From an uncultured Pelagibacteraceae bacterium (GTDB taxonomy: Bacteria; Pseudomonadota; Alphaproteobacteria; Pelagibacterales; Pelagibacteraceae), in assembly GCA_902627805.1 (NCBI GenBank), contig CACOKN010000005.1, positions 1-64,000 on the forward strand: a stretch of DNA of 64,000 bases, read 5' to 3'. Shown one piece after another: positions 49,855-59,573 of this stretch. The notes below the pieces were generated by a model. The model ran no database searches and was not told the origin of the DNA. It worked only from the letters and a program-made list of their open reading frames with translations. How positions within the stretch are numbered: the stretch's first letter is position 1; each line of letters begins with the position of its first letter. The translations under genes were made by a program, and so were the position numbers.

Positions 49855-51009
49855 TTAATTAAGTAGTCTCTTATACTCTGAATAAGTAGAAAAACACATT
49901 TTTTCAACATTAAATTTTTTTATGATATTTTTTCTCCCCTCTTTTCCCATTAACTTCAAAGAACTTTCATCCATGGTCATTGCCTGGATAATTTTTTTAC
50001 TTAAAGCGCCTGGGTCTCCAGACTCAAATAAGAATCCAGTTTTTTCATTTATAATTGTCTCGTTCGATCCACCAATGTTACTAGCAATAATGACCTTTTC
50101 CATTGATTGCGCTTCTACCGCTACTCTTCCAAAAGCCTCGGGTTCTATTGAGGCTGAAACTACAATATCAGAAATATTGTAAGCTAGTGCCATATCTTTG
50201 CAATGATCTACAAATTTTATTTGATCTTTTAAATTATATTTTTCAGTCAAATTAATTAACCTTTTTTTATACATATCTCTTCCTTGATCACTTCCTAATA
50301 TTACAACATGAAATGCTTCATAACCTAATTCAATTTTAACTAAATTTAGAGCCTCAATAAATAATTCCTGTCCTTTCCACGAAGTAAGCCGTCCTGGCAT
50401 TAGAATTATCTTTTTTTTATTATTTATATGCCATTCCTCTAAAAGTTTGTTTTCATCAGTCTCTAGTTTTGTTGTGGGATCAAAATAATCTACATTTATA
50501 CCCCTGAATATAACTAAAAATTTTTTTTTAGAATTTAAAAATTCTGGGTAATTTTCTTGTATATGTGAAAAAATAAAATTAGATCCAGCTATTACTAAGT
50601 CTGACCTTACCATTACTGAGTTATAAAATTTCTTTAATTTACCTCTAAAATTATAGGTCCCATGAAATGTAGTAACAAACTTTCTTCTAGTAATTTTCGT
50701 AGCAAATAAACAAGACCAAGCTGGGGCTCTACTTCTTGCGTGCACTATGGAAATATTGAAAACTAAAATTATTCCTACTAAAATGATAGAATTCATCAAA
50801 ATCATTAAGGGATTTTTGCTATGAACAGGTAGCCTAATTAATTTTACTTTTTTTCTATCAATAAATTTTGTTAATTCACCACCACTAGTTACAATAAATG
50901 ATTTACAATTATTTTCGGGTAAGAAATGTGCAATATCATAACAACCCGTTTCTGCTCCACCATAACCTAATTTTGGGATTACCTGCAAAACATTTATATT
51001 AGATGACAT
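49855..51009 (-). CDS. Glycosyltransferase family 4 (GT-B)
   Basis: A 384-residue retaining glycosyltransferase of the RfaB type. The N-terminus IPKLGYGGAETGCYD matches the glycine-rich acceptor loop. A hydrophobic patch at about 68-90 suggests membrane association. The C-domain has MPGRLTSWKGQELFIEA and the E..7..E motif EPEAFGRVAVEAQ. It probably adds a sugar to lipopolysaccharide or another surface glycan. It ends one base before the thrS start, so the pair may be co-transcribed. Confidence 0.9.
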   Translation of the reverse strand: MSSNINVLQVIPKLGYGGAETGCYDIAHFLPENNCKSFIVTSGGELTKFIDRKKVKLIRLPVHSKNPLMILMNSIILVGIILVFNISIVHARSRAPAWSCLFATKITRRKFVTTFHGTYNFRGKLKKFYNSVMVRSDLVIAGSNFIFSHIQENYPEFLNSKKKFLVIFRGINVDYFDPTTKLETDENKLLEEWHINNKKKIILMPGRLTSWKGQELFIEALNLVKIELGYEAFHVVILGSDQGRDMYKKRLINLTEKYNLKDQIKFVDHCKDMALAYNISDIVVSASIEPEAFGRVAVEAQSMEKVIIASNIGGSNETIINEKTGFLFESGDPGALSKKIIQAMTMDESSLKLMGKEGRKNIIKKFNVEKMCFSTYSEYKRLLN

Positions 51010-51051
51010 TTGATATATTTATATAATAATAGGTAAAACTAATAAACTTTT

Positions 51052-51798
51052 ATGACAAACTTTAGCTATTTTAAGATTTCTTATAGTCACAAAATTAGAT
51101 ATCTAAAACTTTATCAAAAAAAAGCGACATACATCGTTTTTTTGCATGGTTTTAAGTCGGATTTAGAGGGAAAAAAACCCCGAACATTTTATAAATTTGC
51201 AAAAAAAAATAAACTAGGTTTTCTTGCTCTAGAATATTCAGGTCATGGTAAATCAACTGGAAAATTTATTAATGGTAATATTTCAAAATGGACTAGAGAT
51301 ACAACCCTTATGATCAAAAAAATTGTAAAAAAAAATAATATGATATTAATTGGATCAAGTATGGGTGCCTGGATATCTTTAAATCAATTTAAATTTTTTA
51401 AAAATCAAATAAAAGGATTTTTGGGGATAGGATCAGCACCAGAATTTCTTGAAAAACTTATGTGGAATAAATTTTCCAAAAAAATGAAAATTGATATCAA
51501 AAAAAATGGTGTCATCAATCTTAAGCATGGTGATTATGAATATCCAATCGCTTATCAATTAATTAAAGATGGAAGAAAAAATAAAATCTTAAATAAAAAA
51601 ATTAATCAAAATATTCCTATAACTATGGTTCATGGAAAGAATGATAAATCTGTTCCTTTGGTTTTCTCTAAAAATATTCTTAAAATTTTTAAAAGCAAAA
51701 AAAAAAAATTGGTTGTTGTAAAAAATGGCGATCATAGTTTGTCTTCACCAAAATGGTTGAGTTTATTGACAAGAGAACTTAAATTAATTCTCAGCTAA
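51052..51798 (+). CDS. Alpha/beta hydrolase
   Basis: A 248-residue hydrolase. VFLHGFKSDLEGKK forms the oxyanion region. The nucleophile elbow is GSSMGAW with the Ser. The acid is in VHGKNDKSVPL, and the catalytic His is in NGDHSLSS. It resembles small serine esterases or palmitoyl-thioesterase-like (ABHD10-type) proteins, but the substrate is not shown. It is divergent from the GT4 gene (42-base gap) and overlaps the gltB end by 8 bases. Confidence 0.85.
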   Translation: MTNFSYFKISYSHKIRYLKLYQKKATYIVFLHGFKSDLEGKKPRTFYKFAKKNKLGFLALEYSGHGKSTGKFINGNISKWTRDTTLMIKKIVKKNNMILIGSSMGAWISLNQFKFFKNQIKGFLGIGSAPEFLEKLMWNKFSKKMKIDIKKNGVINLKHGDYEYPIAYQLIKDGRKNKILNKKINQNIPITMVHGKNDKSVPLVFSKNILKIFKSKKKKLVVVKNGDHSLSSPKWLSLLTRELKLILS

Positions 51799-54700
51799 CT
51801 TTTTGAACTTTTGTTTTTAATGTAATTGGATTTTCAAGTTTATTAATCATTTCTTTAGGGCAAACTTGAATAAAATGTTGTAATTCATTATCAAAATTAT
51901 CAATGATTTTTTTAGATAAATAAGACCCAGTTTCTATACTATGCTCTATGATTAACTCTTTTAAAAATTTTATCCAATACTCTGTCTCTATATTTTGCCA
52001 TACAACAGAGTCTTGATTGACTTTTTTTTCAAATTCCTTTGACTTATCATAAATAAAAGCCATACCTCCAGTCATACCAGCTGCGAAGTTGTCTCCAACA
52101 TCTCCAAGTATTACTACTGTTCCACCAGTCATATATTCACAACCATTTGAATCACAACCCTCTACAACTGTCGTTGCACCAGAGTTTCTGACAGCGAATC
52201 TGTCTCCTGCTTGACCAGCGGCAAAAAGTTTACCAGATGTTGCGCCATAAAGAACTGTATTTCCAATTATTGTATTCTTATTTGAAGTCAAGTTACTCTT
52301 ATCCGCAAGTTTAATTGAAATTGTTGCTCCTGATAAACCTTTTCCTACGTAATCATTAGCATCACCCTTCAAATTTAATTTTAATCCTTTTGCTGTAAAT
52401 GCTCCAAAAGATTGACCTGCCGAACCTTTAAAACTTAAAGTTAAAAAATTTTCCTCTAATTTTTCATAACCATATTTTTTATATAAATGATGAGAAATTC
52501 TTGTACCAACAGCTCTATTTGTATTTTTAATTGAAAATTCATTTTCAATTTTCTTTGAGTTGTCCAGAGCTTTTTCTATTTGGGGCCAAATCTCTTGATC
52601 TAATGTATCAGGGACTTTATTAATCTCTGATTTTTCACAATATCTTTTATTATTGCCTGGATCTGCTTGTACAAATAAAGGATTTAAATCGAGATCATCA
52701 AGGTTAGGTGAGGCTTTACTTACTTGCATTAATAAATCTGTTCGACCGATTATTTCATTTAATGATCTAAAACCAAGTTCAGCTAAAATTTCTCTTACCT
52801 CTGTTGCAATGAATGTAAATAAATTCACAATTTTATCAGGGGTTCCTGTAAATTTTTCTCTAAGCTTCTCATCTTGAGTACATACTCCCACTGGACAAGT
52901 ATTTGAATGACATTGTCTAACCATTATGCAACCCATTGCTACTAGTGCTGTGGTCGCTACACCATATTCTTCAGCACCCATCATAGCTGCAATGACGACA
53001 TCCCTTCCTGTTTTGATGCCACCATCAGTTCTTAATGTTACTTTGTGTCTTAAGTTATTTAATGTTAAAACTTGATTTGCTTCAGTTAGACCCATTTCCC
53101 ATGGTATACCAACATATTTCACACTTGTTTGCGGTGTTGCCCCTGTTCCACCATTATGCCCAGAGATTAATATTATATCAGCCTCTGCTTTTGCTACACC
53201 CGCTGCTATAGTTCCAACACCTGATGATGCAACCAACTTTACACCTATACGTGCTTTAGGATTAACTTGCTTTAAATCATAAATCAGTTGTGCTAAATCC
53301 TCAATGGAATAAATATCGTGATGTGGAGGAGGTGAAATTAATGTTACGCCGGGTGTTGAATGCCTTAATTTTGCAATTTCCTTTGTAACTTTAAAACCAG
53401 GCAACTGACCGCCCTCACCAGGTTTTGCACCTTGGGCTATTTTTATCTCAATCTCGTTACAATTATTTAAATAATTAATTGTTACTCCAAATCTAGCAGA
53501 TGCTATCTGTTTAACTCTTGAATTAGCACTATCACCATTTTCCATTATTTTAAATCTCTCTTCGGCCTCTCCACCTTCACCACTGCAAGATGCTCCTTTA
53601 ATTCTATTCATGCCCATTGCTAGTGTTTCGTGAGCTTCTTTAGATAACGCTCCATGAGACATGCTTCCGCTCCCAAATCTTTTTAATATATTTTGTATTG
53701 GCTCTACATCTTTTAGATCAATCGAGGGACCTAGTTTCTTTTTTCTAAAATCTATTAAATCTCTTAAATTTATTGGTGGTAAATTATAAATCCCTTCAGC
53801 ATATTTTTTGTATGCATTATAAGAATTTGATCCAACAGCACTTTGTAATAAATGAATTAATCTTCCTTGATATTGATGCGTTTCACCATTTTTTCTGTAT
53901 CTATATATACCACCAATAGGGAGAACTGTTTCTGAACTCTCAAAAGCCTCTTTATGTATCTGCCTAATCTTTTTTTCTATTCCACTAAGACCAATTCCAG
54001 AAATTTTAGATACAACTCCAGGAAAATAATCATTTACAATTGATCTACTTAAGCCAACAGTTTCAAAATTACAGCCACCTCTATAGGAACTTAAAACAGA
54101 GATACCCATTTTCGACATTATTTTTAATAAACCAGCATTTACGGATTTAATGTATCTTTCAACACAATCATCAAAACTATATTGTCCAAATAATTTTTTT
54201 TCATGCCTGTTATACAAGCTATCAAAAGCCAGATATGGATTAATCGTTGTTGCTCCTACACCAATTAATGTAGCAAAAGAATGCGTATCTAGAGCTTCAC
54301 CAGACTGGACATTAATAGAGACATAACCTCTTAACTTTTTATTTATTAAATATGTATTTATTGCCCCAACACACAAAAGCATCGGAACTGGCAATCTATC
54401 TTCTGACAAGTTTTTATCACTCAGAATTAATTGTGTAACACCTTGTCTTACAGCTATTTCTGCTTCTTTCTCAATTTTCTTTATTGCTAATAATAAGTTT
54501 TCTTGTTTGGTAAAAGTACAATCTATCACTAAAGAATTTTTTCCAAAAAAATTTATAAACTTATTAAATTGAGAATTTGATAAAATTGGACTATTTAATA
54601 CGTATATATTTTCTTTAGTAAGTGTGTCAAAATCTAATATATTGCCTAGATTTCCAAAACGTGTTTTTAGACTCATTACTTTGTTTTCTCTTAGTGAGTC

Positions 54701-56296
54701 GATTGGAGGATTAGTAACTTGACTAAAATTTTGCCTAAAAAAATGATAAAGAGGTCTATATTTATCTGATAACACAGCAAGCGGAGTATCGTCTCCCATT
54801 GATCCTGTGGCTTCTTTAGCATCCTCAGCCATTGGATGTAAAATTAATTCTAGATCTTCAAGACTTATTCCAAATGAGTATTGTCTTCGTCTCAAGGCCT
54901 CTCCCTCAAAATTATTTTTCTCATTTAAAATTCGGAGTTTGTCATCCAAATCAATAATCTGGGAATTAAAGTGTTTAAACTCTTTTGCTAAGTAGTCTTT
55001 GATGTCTTTATTTGAAAAAACTTTTCCTTTTTCAATTCTAACTCCAATAATTTCACCAGGTCCTAACCGACCTTTAGAAATAATTTTTTTCTCATTGAGC
55101 TCAACCATTCCAGTTTCAGAACCTACAAAAAGTAATTTGTCTTTTGTGGTCGCATATCTGAGTGGCCTCAATCCATTTCTGTCGTTAGCTGCGATAACCC
55201 ACTCATTATCTGTTGCAGCAATTGCAGCTGGCCCATCCCAAGGCTCCATGGTGCTATTTAAAAAATTAAATAGCTGCTGATGATTTCTTGGAAGTGTTTT
55301 GTTTTTTTTAGACCATGCATCAGGAACTAGCATTAATTTTGCCAATGGCGCTGGTTTGCCAGCTTTATTTAATAATTCAAAAACATTGTCAAGTGCAGCT
55401 GAGTCAGAAACACCTTTTTGTATAACTGGTTTTAAATTTTCAACACTTTCAAAAAGTGGGCTACTCATTTCTTGCTCGTGAACTTTCATCCAATTTTTAT
55501 TTCCTTTGTATGTATTTATTTCACCATTATGTGCAATTGCTCTAAAGGGTTGTGCTAAACTCCAGCTTGGTGCCGTATTAGTGGAAAACCTCTGATGAAA
55601 AATTGCATATCTTGATATAAATCTTTCATCTTTAAGATCTAGGTAAAAATCTGATATTGCTTCAGCTAAATATAAGCCTTTATAAATAATTGACTTGGAG
55701 CTAATAGAACAAATATAAAAATTATTTAAAGATAATTGAAATGCTTTATTTTCAATTTTTTTTCTAGTTTCATAAATCTTTCTCTCTAATTCTTTATCAA
55801 GTAAATTTTTATCGTTTGATTTAAATAAAACTTGCATAATTTCTGGCATCGTTTGAAATGCTTTTTCTCCCAATATCTTTGGGTTAACCGGAACCTGTCT
55901 CCAACCATAAATACTAAAATCATTTTTCGTTAACTCGCTTTCAACAATAGTTTTGCAACTTTCCTGAGCTGAGTAATCGTTTCTTGGAAGAAAAATCATA
56001 CCTACACATATTTCTGATTTGTCGTAAATGTGACCAGTAACCTCTATTTTTTCTATAAAAAAATCTTTTGGTATCTCTAGATGTATTCCAGCACCATCTC
56101 CTGTTTTTCCATCAGCATCAACGGCTCCACGATGCCATACAGCTTTCAAAGCTTCTATGCCATGCTCAACTACAATTCTTGATTTTTTTCCCTCTGTTGA
56201 AACTATAGCGCCAACACCACAAGCATCATGTTCCATTTCCTTGGAATAAACATAATTTTTTTCCAAAAGATCCAAATTTTTATAATAATTTTCCAT
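51791..56296 (-). CDS. gltB: Glutamate synthase (NADPH) large subunit
   Basis: Transfers glutamine amide to 2-oxoglutarate, the main ammonia-assimilation route with glutamine synthetase. The protein has 1501 residues. After a short propeptide the N-terminal nucleophile Cys (about residue 26, HDACGVGAIV) heads the amidotransferase domain. FMN-domain motifs (GEGGEAEERF, SGHNGGTGATP) are followed by the 3Fe-4S cysteines in QCHSNTCPVGVC and the C-terminal beta-helix GXGXG domain. It directly follows gltD, sharing one base. Confidence 0.98.
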   Translation of the reverse strand: MENYYKNLDLLEKNYVYSKEMEHDACGVGAIVSTEGKKSRIVVEHGIEALKAVWHRGAVDADGKTGDGAGIHLEIPKDFFIEKIEVTGHIYDKSEICVGMIFLPRNDYSAQESCKTIVESELTKNDFSIYGWRQVPVNPKILGEKAFQTMPEIMQVLFKSNDKNLLDKELERKIYETRKKIENKAFQLSLNNFYICSISSKSIIYKGLYLAEAISDFYLDLKDERFISRYAIFHQRFSTNTAPSWSLAQPFRAIAHNGEINTYKGNKNWMKVHEQEMSSPLFESVENLKPVIQKGVSDSAALDNVFELLNKAGKPAPLAKLMLVPDAWSKKNKTLPRNHQQLFNFLNSTMEPWDGPAAIAATDNEWVIAANDRNGLRPLRYATTKDKLLFVGSETGMVELNEKKIISKGRLGPGEIIGVRIEKGKVFSNKDIKDYLAKEFKHFNSQIIDLDDKLRILNEKNNFEGEALRRRQYSFGISLEDLELILHPMAEDAKEATGSMGDDTPLAVLSDKYRPLYHFFRQNFSQVTNPPIDSLRENKVMSLKTRFGNLGNILDFDTLTKENIYVLNSPILSNSQFNKFINFFGKNSLVIDCTFTKQENLLLAIKKIEKEAEIAVRQGVTQLILSDKNLSEDRLPVPMLLCVGAINTYLINKKLRGYVSINVQSGEALDTHSFATLIGVGATTINPYLAFDSLYNRHEKKLFGQYSFDDCVERYIKSVNAGLLKIMSKMGISVLSSYRGGCNFETVGLSRSIVNDYFPGVVSKISGIGLSGIEKKIRQIHKEAFESSETVLPIGGIYRYRKNGETHQYQGRLIHLLQSAVGSNSYNAYKKYAEGIYNLPPINLRDLIDFRKKKLGPSIDLKDVEPIQNILKRFGSGSMSHGALSKEAHETLAMGMNRIKGASCSGEGGEAEERFKIMENGDSANSRVKQIASARFGVTINYLNNCNEIEIKIAQGAKPGEGGQLPGFKVTKEIAKLRHSTPGVTLISPPPHHDIYSIEDLAQLIYDLKQVNPKARIGVKLVASSGVGTIAAGVAKAEADIILISGHNGGTGATPQTSVKYVGIPWEMGLTEANQVLTLNNLRHKVTLRTDGGIKTGRDVVIAAMMGAEEYGVATTALVAMGCIMVRQCHSNTCPVGVCTQDEKLREKFTGTPDKIVNLFTFIATEVREILAELGFRSLNEIIGRTDLLMQVSKASPNLDDLDLNPLFVQADPGNNKRYCEKSEINKVPDTLDQEIWPQIEKALDNSKKIENEFSIKNTNRAVGTRISHHLYKKYGYEKLEENFLTLSFKGSAGQSFGAFTAKGLKLNLKGDANDYVGKGLSGATISIKLADKSNLTSNKNTIIGNTVLYGATSGKLFAAGQAGDRFAVRNSGATTVVEGCDSNGCEYMTGGTVVILGDVGDNFAAGMTGGMAFIYDKSKEFEKKVNQDSVVWQNIETEYWIKFLKELIIEHSIETGSYLSKKIIDNFDNELQHFIQVCPKEMINKLENPITLKTKVQKVS

Positions 56297-57735
56297 TAAG
56301 CAACTTTTGATTTTTTTATTTCTATTTCTTCTAAGTATTTTTTCATTGCTGCAGCAGCATCTCTTCCATCTTTAATAGCCCAAACCACAAGAGAGGCTCC
56401 TCTTACAATATCGCCCGCTGCAAATACACCTTTAAGATTTGTTTCCATTGTATCAAAGTCTGTTTTTATAGTTCCCCATTTGGTTACTTGAAGTTCTTTA
56501 GAATCAAATAAATGTGGTAAATTTTCTGGATCAAATCCAAGAGCTTTGATAACCATATCTGCTTTGATTTCATACTCAGAGCCGGCTTTGATCTCAGGTT
56601 TTCTTCTTCCTGTTTCATCTGGTTCACCTAGTTGAATTTGGTCAACTACTAAATTTTCAATTTTGTTTTTTCCCTTAAATTCTTTGGGGCTAGATAACCA
56701 AACAAATTCAACTCCTTCCTCTTCAGCATTAGCAACTTCTCTTGATGATCCTGGCATATTTTCTTTATCTCTTCTATACAGGCATTTGACTGATTTCGCT
56801 TTTTGTCTAACTGACGTTCTCACACAATCCATTGCGGTATCTCCTCCACCAATTACAACTACATTTTTACCCTCTGCATTTAAAATGCCTTTATCAAATA
56901 ACTCAACTTTATCACCAAGTCCTTTTTTATTAGAGGCAGTTAAAAAATCCATAGCAGGAAAAATATTTTCTAAATCATTACCAGGTAAATCAATTTCCCT
57001 TGGTTTGTAGACTCCAGTAGCAATCAAAATTGCATCGTGTTTTTTTCTTAGTTGTTCTAAGGTGGCATTTTTTCCAACCTCAAAATTTTGTTGAAATTTA
57101 ATACCACCATCCCGTAATAACTTTGTTCGTCTCTCGACTACATGCTTTTCTAATTTAAAATTTGGAATTCCATAAATTAATAAACCTCCCGCTCTATCAT
57201 ATCTGTCATAAACTGTTATTTGATATCCATCTTTTCTTAGTTGTTCAGCGGCTGCTAATCCCGCGGGACCCGCACCAATTATTCCTACGCTCTGATTTCT
57301 CTCATTTTTTACTGTTATAGGTTTTACCCATCCATTCGCCCAGGCACTATCTGTAATATATTTTTCAACAGAACCTATTGTTACTGTACCATGACCAGAT
57401 TGTTCAATTACACAATTACCTTCGCACAATCTATCTTGTGGGCATATTCTGCCACAAACTTCTGGCATATTATTAGTACTTTGGGATAATTCGTATGCCT
57501 CTTTAAGTCTACCCTCAGCTGTCAATTTCAACCAATCAGGTATGTTATTGCTTAAAGGGCAATGAACCTGGCAGAATGGAACACCACATTGAGAACATCT
57601 GCTAGATTGTTCTTGAGCTTTCTGCGTTATAAACTCATCGTAAATTTCATTAAAATCATCTTTTCTGTTATCAACCCCCCTTTTAGGCGGAGTTTGTTGA
57701 CCTATTTTGACAAATTTTAACATTTTATCAGTCAT
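56296..57735 (-). CDS. gltD: Glutamate synthase (NADPH) small subunit
   Basis: Electron-input subunit of 479 residues that passes electrons from NADPH through FAD and iron-sulfur centres to GltB. N-terminal ferredoxin-like cysteines (CSQCGVPFCQVHCP, CGRICPQDRLCEGNC), the FAD motif GIGAGPAGLAAAEQL and the NADPH motif VVIGGGDTAMDC are present. An internal ATG at residue 5 is an equally good start. The promoter must lie in the 183-base gap before uppP. Confidence 0.97.
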   Translation of the reverse strand: MTDKMLKFVKIGQQTPPKRGVDNRKDDFNEIYDEFITQKAQEQSSRCSQCGVPFCQVHCPLSNNIPDWLKLTAEGRLKEAYELSQSTNNMPEVCGRICPQDRLCEGNCVIEQSGHGTVTIGSVEKYITDSAWANGWVKPITVKNERNQSVGIIGAGPAGLAAAEQLRKDGYQITVYDRYDRAGGLLIYGIPNFKLEKHVVERRTKLLRDGGIKFQQNFEVGKNATLEQLRKKHDAILIATGVYKPREIDLPGNDLENIFPAMDFLTASNKKGLGDKVELFDKGILNAEGKNVVVIGGGDTAMDCVRTSVRQKAKSVKCLYRRDKENMPGSSREVANAEEEGVEFVWLSSPKEFKGKNKIENLVVDQIQLGEPDETGRRKPEIKAGSEYEIKADMVIKALGFDPENLPHLFDSKELQVTKWGTIKTDFDTMETNLKGVFAAGDIVRGASLVVWAIKDGRDAAAAMKKYLEEIEIKKSKVA

Positions 57736-57918
57736 AATTTTTTAAAATTTTAGGCAAAATATACATTGTTTTTGTTAGTAAAAGAAATATTTAGGTCAAT
57801 GTTTATTACCTAATTATATCAATATTTAGCTTTAAATCTAATTATTTTAATTTTTGCATATCTAATATGATTAAATCGAATTCTTTGAAATGCAGATTTT
57901 TTAAGCTACCACAACAAT

Positions 57919-58686
57919 ATGTTACGGGATTTTATAGAAATTTTGATTCTTTCAGCAGTTCAAGGAATTTCTGAATTTTTGCCAATTAGCTCATCAGCTC
58001 ATTTAATATTGATATCAAATTTTCATGATTTTAAAACAAGCTCTCTTTTAATAGATATAAGTCTTCATTTAGGTTCATTATTTGCAATAATATTCTACTT
58101 TAAAAAGGATCTATTTGATTTAAAAAACAATCATAAGTTACTAAGTTTAATAATTATTGGTTCTCTACCTCTAATTATTTTTGGATATTTGATATATACT
58201 TCAGACTTTATTCACCTTTTAAGAAATACAAAAGTAATCGCCTCAACTACTTTATTTTTTGGAATTATTCTTTTTTTCGCTGATCGAAGAAAAGCTAACA
58301 AAAATATATCTTTGGACCTTAATATTAGATCGATCCTAATTATAGGTATATTTCAAATCTTAGCTCTTATACCTGGGGTCAGTAGAGCTGGAATAACAAT
58401 TACTGCAGCAAGATTTTTAAATTTTAATAGAGTTGACTCAACTAAAATTTCTTTTTTACTATCTATACCTGCTTTGGCAGGTGCAAGTTTTCTGGGTTTA
58501 AAAGATGTATCTCAACAATCTATAGAAATTAATTATCTATTGATAATTAGTATTTTTTTTTCATTTATATTTTCTTTCATAACAATTAAATATTTTTTAA
58601 AATTCATTAGCAAAATTTCTTTTAACGTTTTTGTGGTATATAGAATTATAATTGCGTTAATTTTATTCTTGATAATATATTATTAG
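57919..58686 (+). CDS. uppP: Undecaprenyl-diphosphate phosphatase
   Basis: Inner-membrane enzyme (255 residues, about eight membrane segments) recycling the lipid carrier for peptidoglycan and surface polysaccharides. Both signature motifs are seen: QGISEFLPISSSAHL near the N-terminus and PGVSRAGITITAARF near residue 155. It starts after the 183-base gap upstream of gltD and shares a TTAG stop overlap with the convergent EamA transporter. Confidence 0.96.
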   Translation: MLRDFIEILILSAVQGISEFLPISSSAHLILISNFHDFKTSSLLIDISLHLGSLFAIIFYFKKDLFDLKNNHKLLSLIIIGSLPLIIFGYLIYTSDFIHLLRNTKVIASTTLFFGIILFFADRRKANKNISLDLNIRSILIIGIFQILALIPGVSRAGITITAARFLNFNRVDSTKISFLLSIPALAGASFLGLKDVSQQSIEINYLLIISIFFSFIFSFITIKYFLKFISKISFNVFVVYRIIIALILFLIIYY

Positions 58687-59570
58687 GATTTTTTGATTAA
58701 AGGCACTAATTGAGACAATAAAACCCCACTTAATATGAAGGCACAACCAATTAAATTATTGATTCCTAATATTTGACTTAAAAGAAACCAAGCAGCAATT
58801 GTAGCAAATACACCCTCTAAAGAAAAAATAATTGCTGCTGGAGCTGGCGTGATATTTTTTTGAGCGTAAATTTGTAAAACAAAAGCGAAACCACCTGATA
58901 GAATGCCTGCATATAAGATTGAATCAATTTCATTTAAAATACTTTCAGTAACAAATTCTTCATATAACAATCCAATCATAAATGAAAATAATGCAACCAG
59001 AAAAGTTTGAATTGCACCAATTGTTAATGGCAAATTATATTTCTTAACAATCATGCCAGTAAAAATAATATGAGTGCTCCAAAATAAAGCTCCTAATATT
59101 ACAAGCGCATCCCCTAATCTAACTATTGCGTCATGAAAATCTGTCAAAAGATATCCTCCAATCAAACATAAGATTACTGATGGCCATACACTCCAATGAA
59201 GTGAATCTTTTTTAAAAAAAAAAATTAATATAGGGACCATAGGTACATAAAAAATCGTGAAAAAGGCAGCATTGGCAACATCAGTGTAAAGAAGAGCAAC
59301 TTGTTGTAACGCTGAGCCTAAAAATAATGACAACCCAATTAAAAAAGACAAAACTGCAAATGTTTTAATATCAAATCTAAACTCTTGCTTAAATTTTTTA
59401 ACTTCAAATATAAATACGAGAGGAATTATTGCTAAAAATCCAACAAAAAATCTTACAGAGTTAAAAGTAAAAGGGCCAATGTCATCCATCCCTGTATCTT
59501 GAGCTATAAATGTGGTGCCCCAAATAAATGTGCACAATAGAGCGCTGAATAATGAGAGGGTTTTTGACAT
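58683..59570 (-). CDS. EamA/DMT-family transporter
   Basis: A 295-residue polytopic membrane protein with ten predicted segments in two EamA repeats (e.g. CTFIWGTTFIAQ at the start and YAQKNITPAPAAIIFSLEGV in the second half). Family members export amino acids, purines or other small metabolites, and direction and substrate cannot be told from sequence. It follows aceF by 3 bases on the same strand. Confidence 0.9.
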   Translation of the reverse strand: MSKTLSLFSALLCTFIWGTTFIAQDTGMDDIGPFTFNSVRFFVGFLAIIPLVFIFEVKKFKQEFRFDIKTFAVLSFLIGLSLFLGSALQQVALLYTDVANAAFFTIFYVPMVPILIFFFKKDSLHWSVWPSVILCLIGGYLLTDFHDAIVRLGDALVILGALFWSTHIIFTGMIVKKYNLPLTIGAIQTFLVALFSFMIGLLYEEFVTESILNEIDSILYAGILSGGFAFVLQIYAQKNITPAPAAIIFSLEGVFATIAAWFLLSQILGINNLIGCAFILSGVLLSQLVPLIKKS

Positions 59571-59573
59571 TTT

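Noticed and set aside
54999-55280. Plus-strand ORF of 93 codons within gltB
   Set aside because: It is fully antisense to a conserved part of GltB, with no recognisable domain or upstream signal.
57736-57918. Short inverted repeat TAGGT/ACCTA between gltD and uppP as an operator
   Set aside because: Only five pairs around an eleven-base loop in A+T-rich DNA, with no known regulator pattern; too weak to report.
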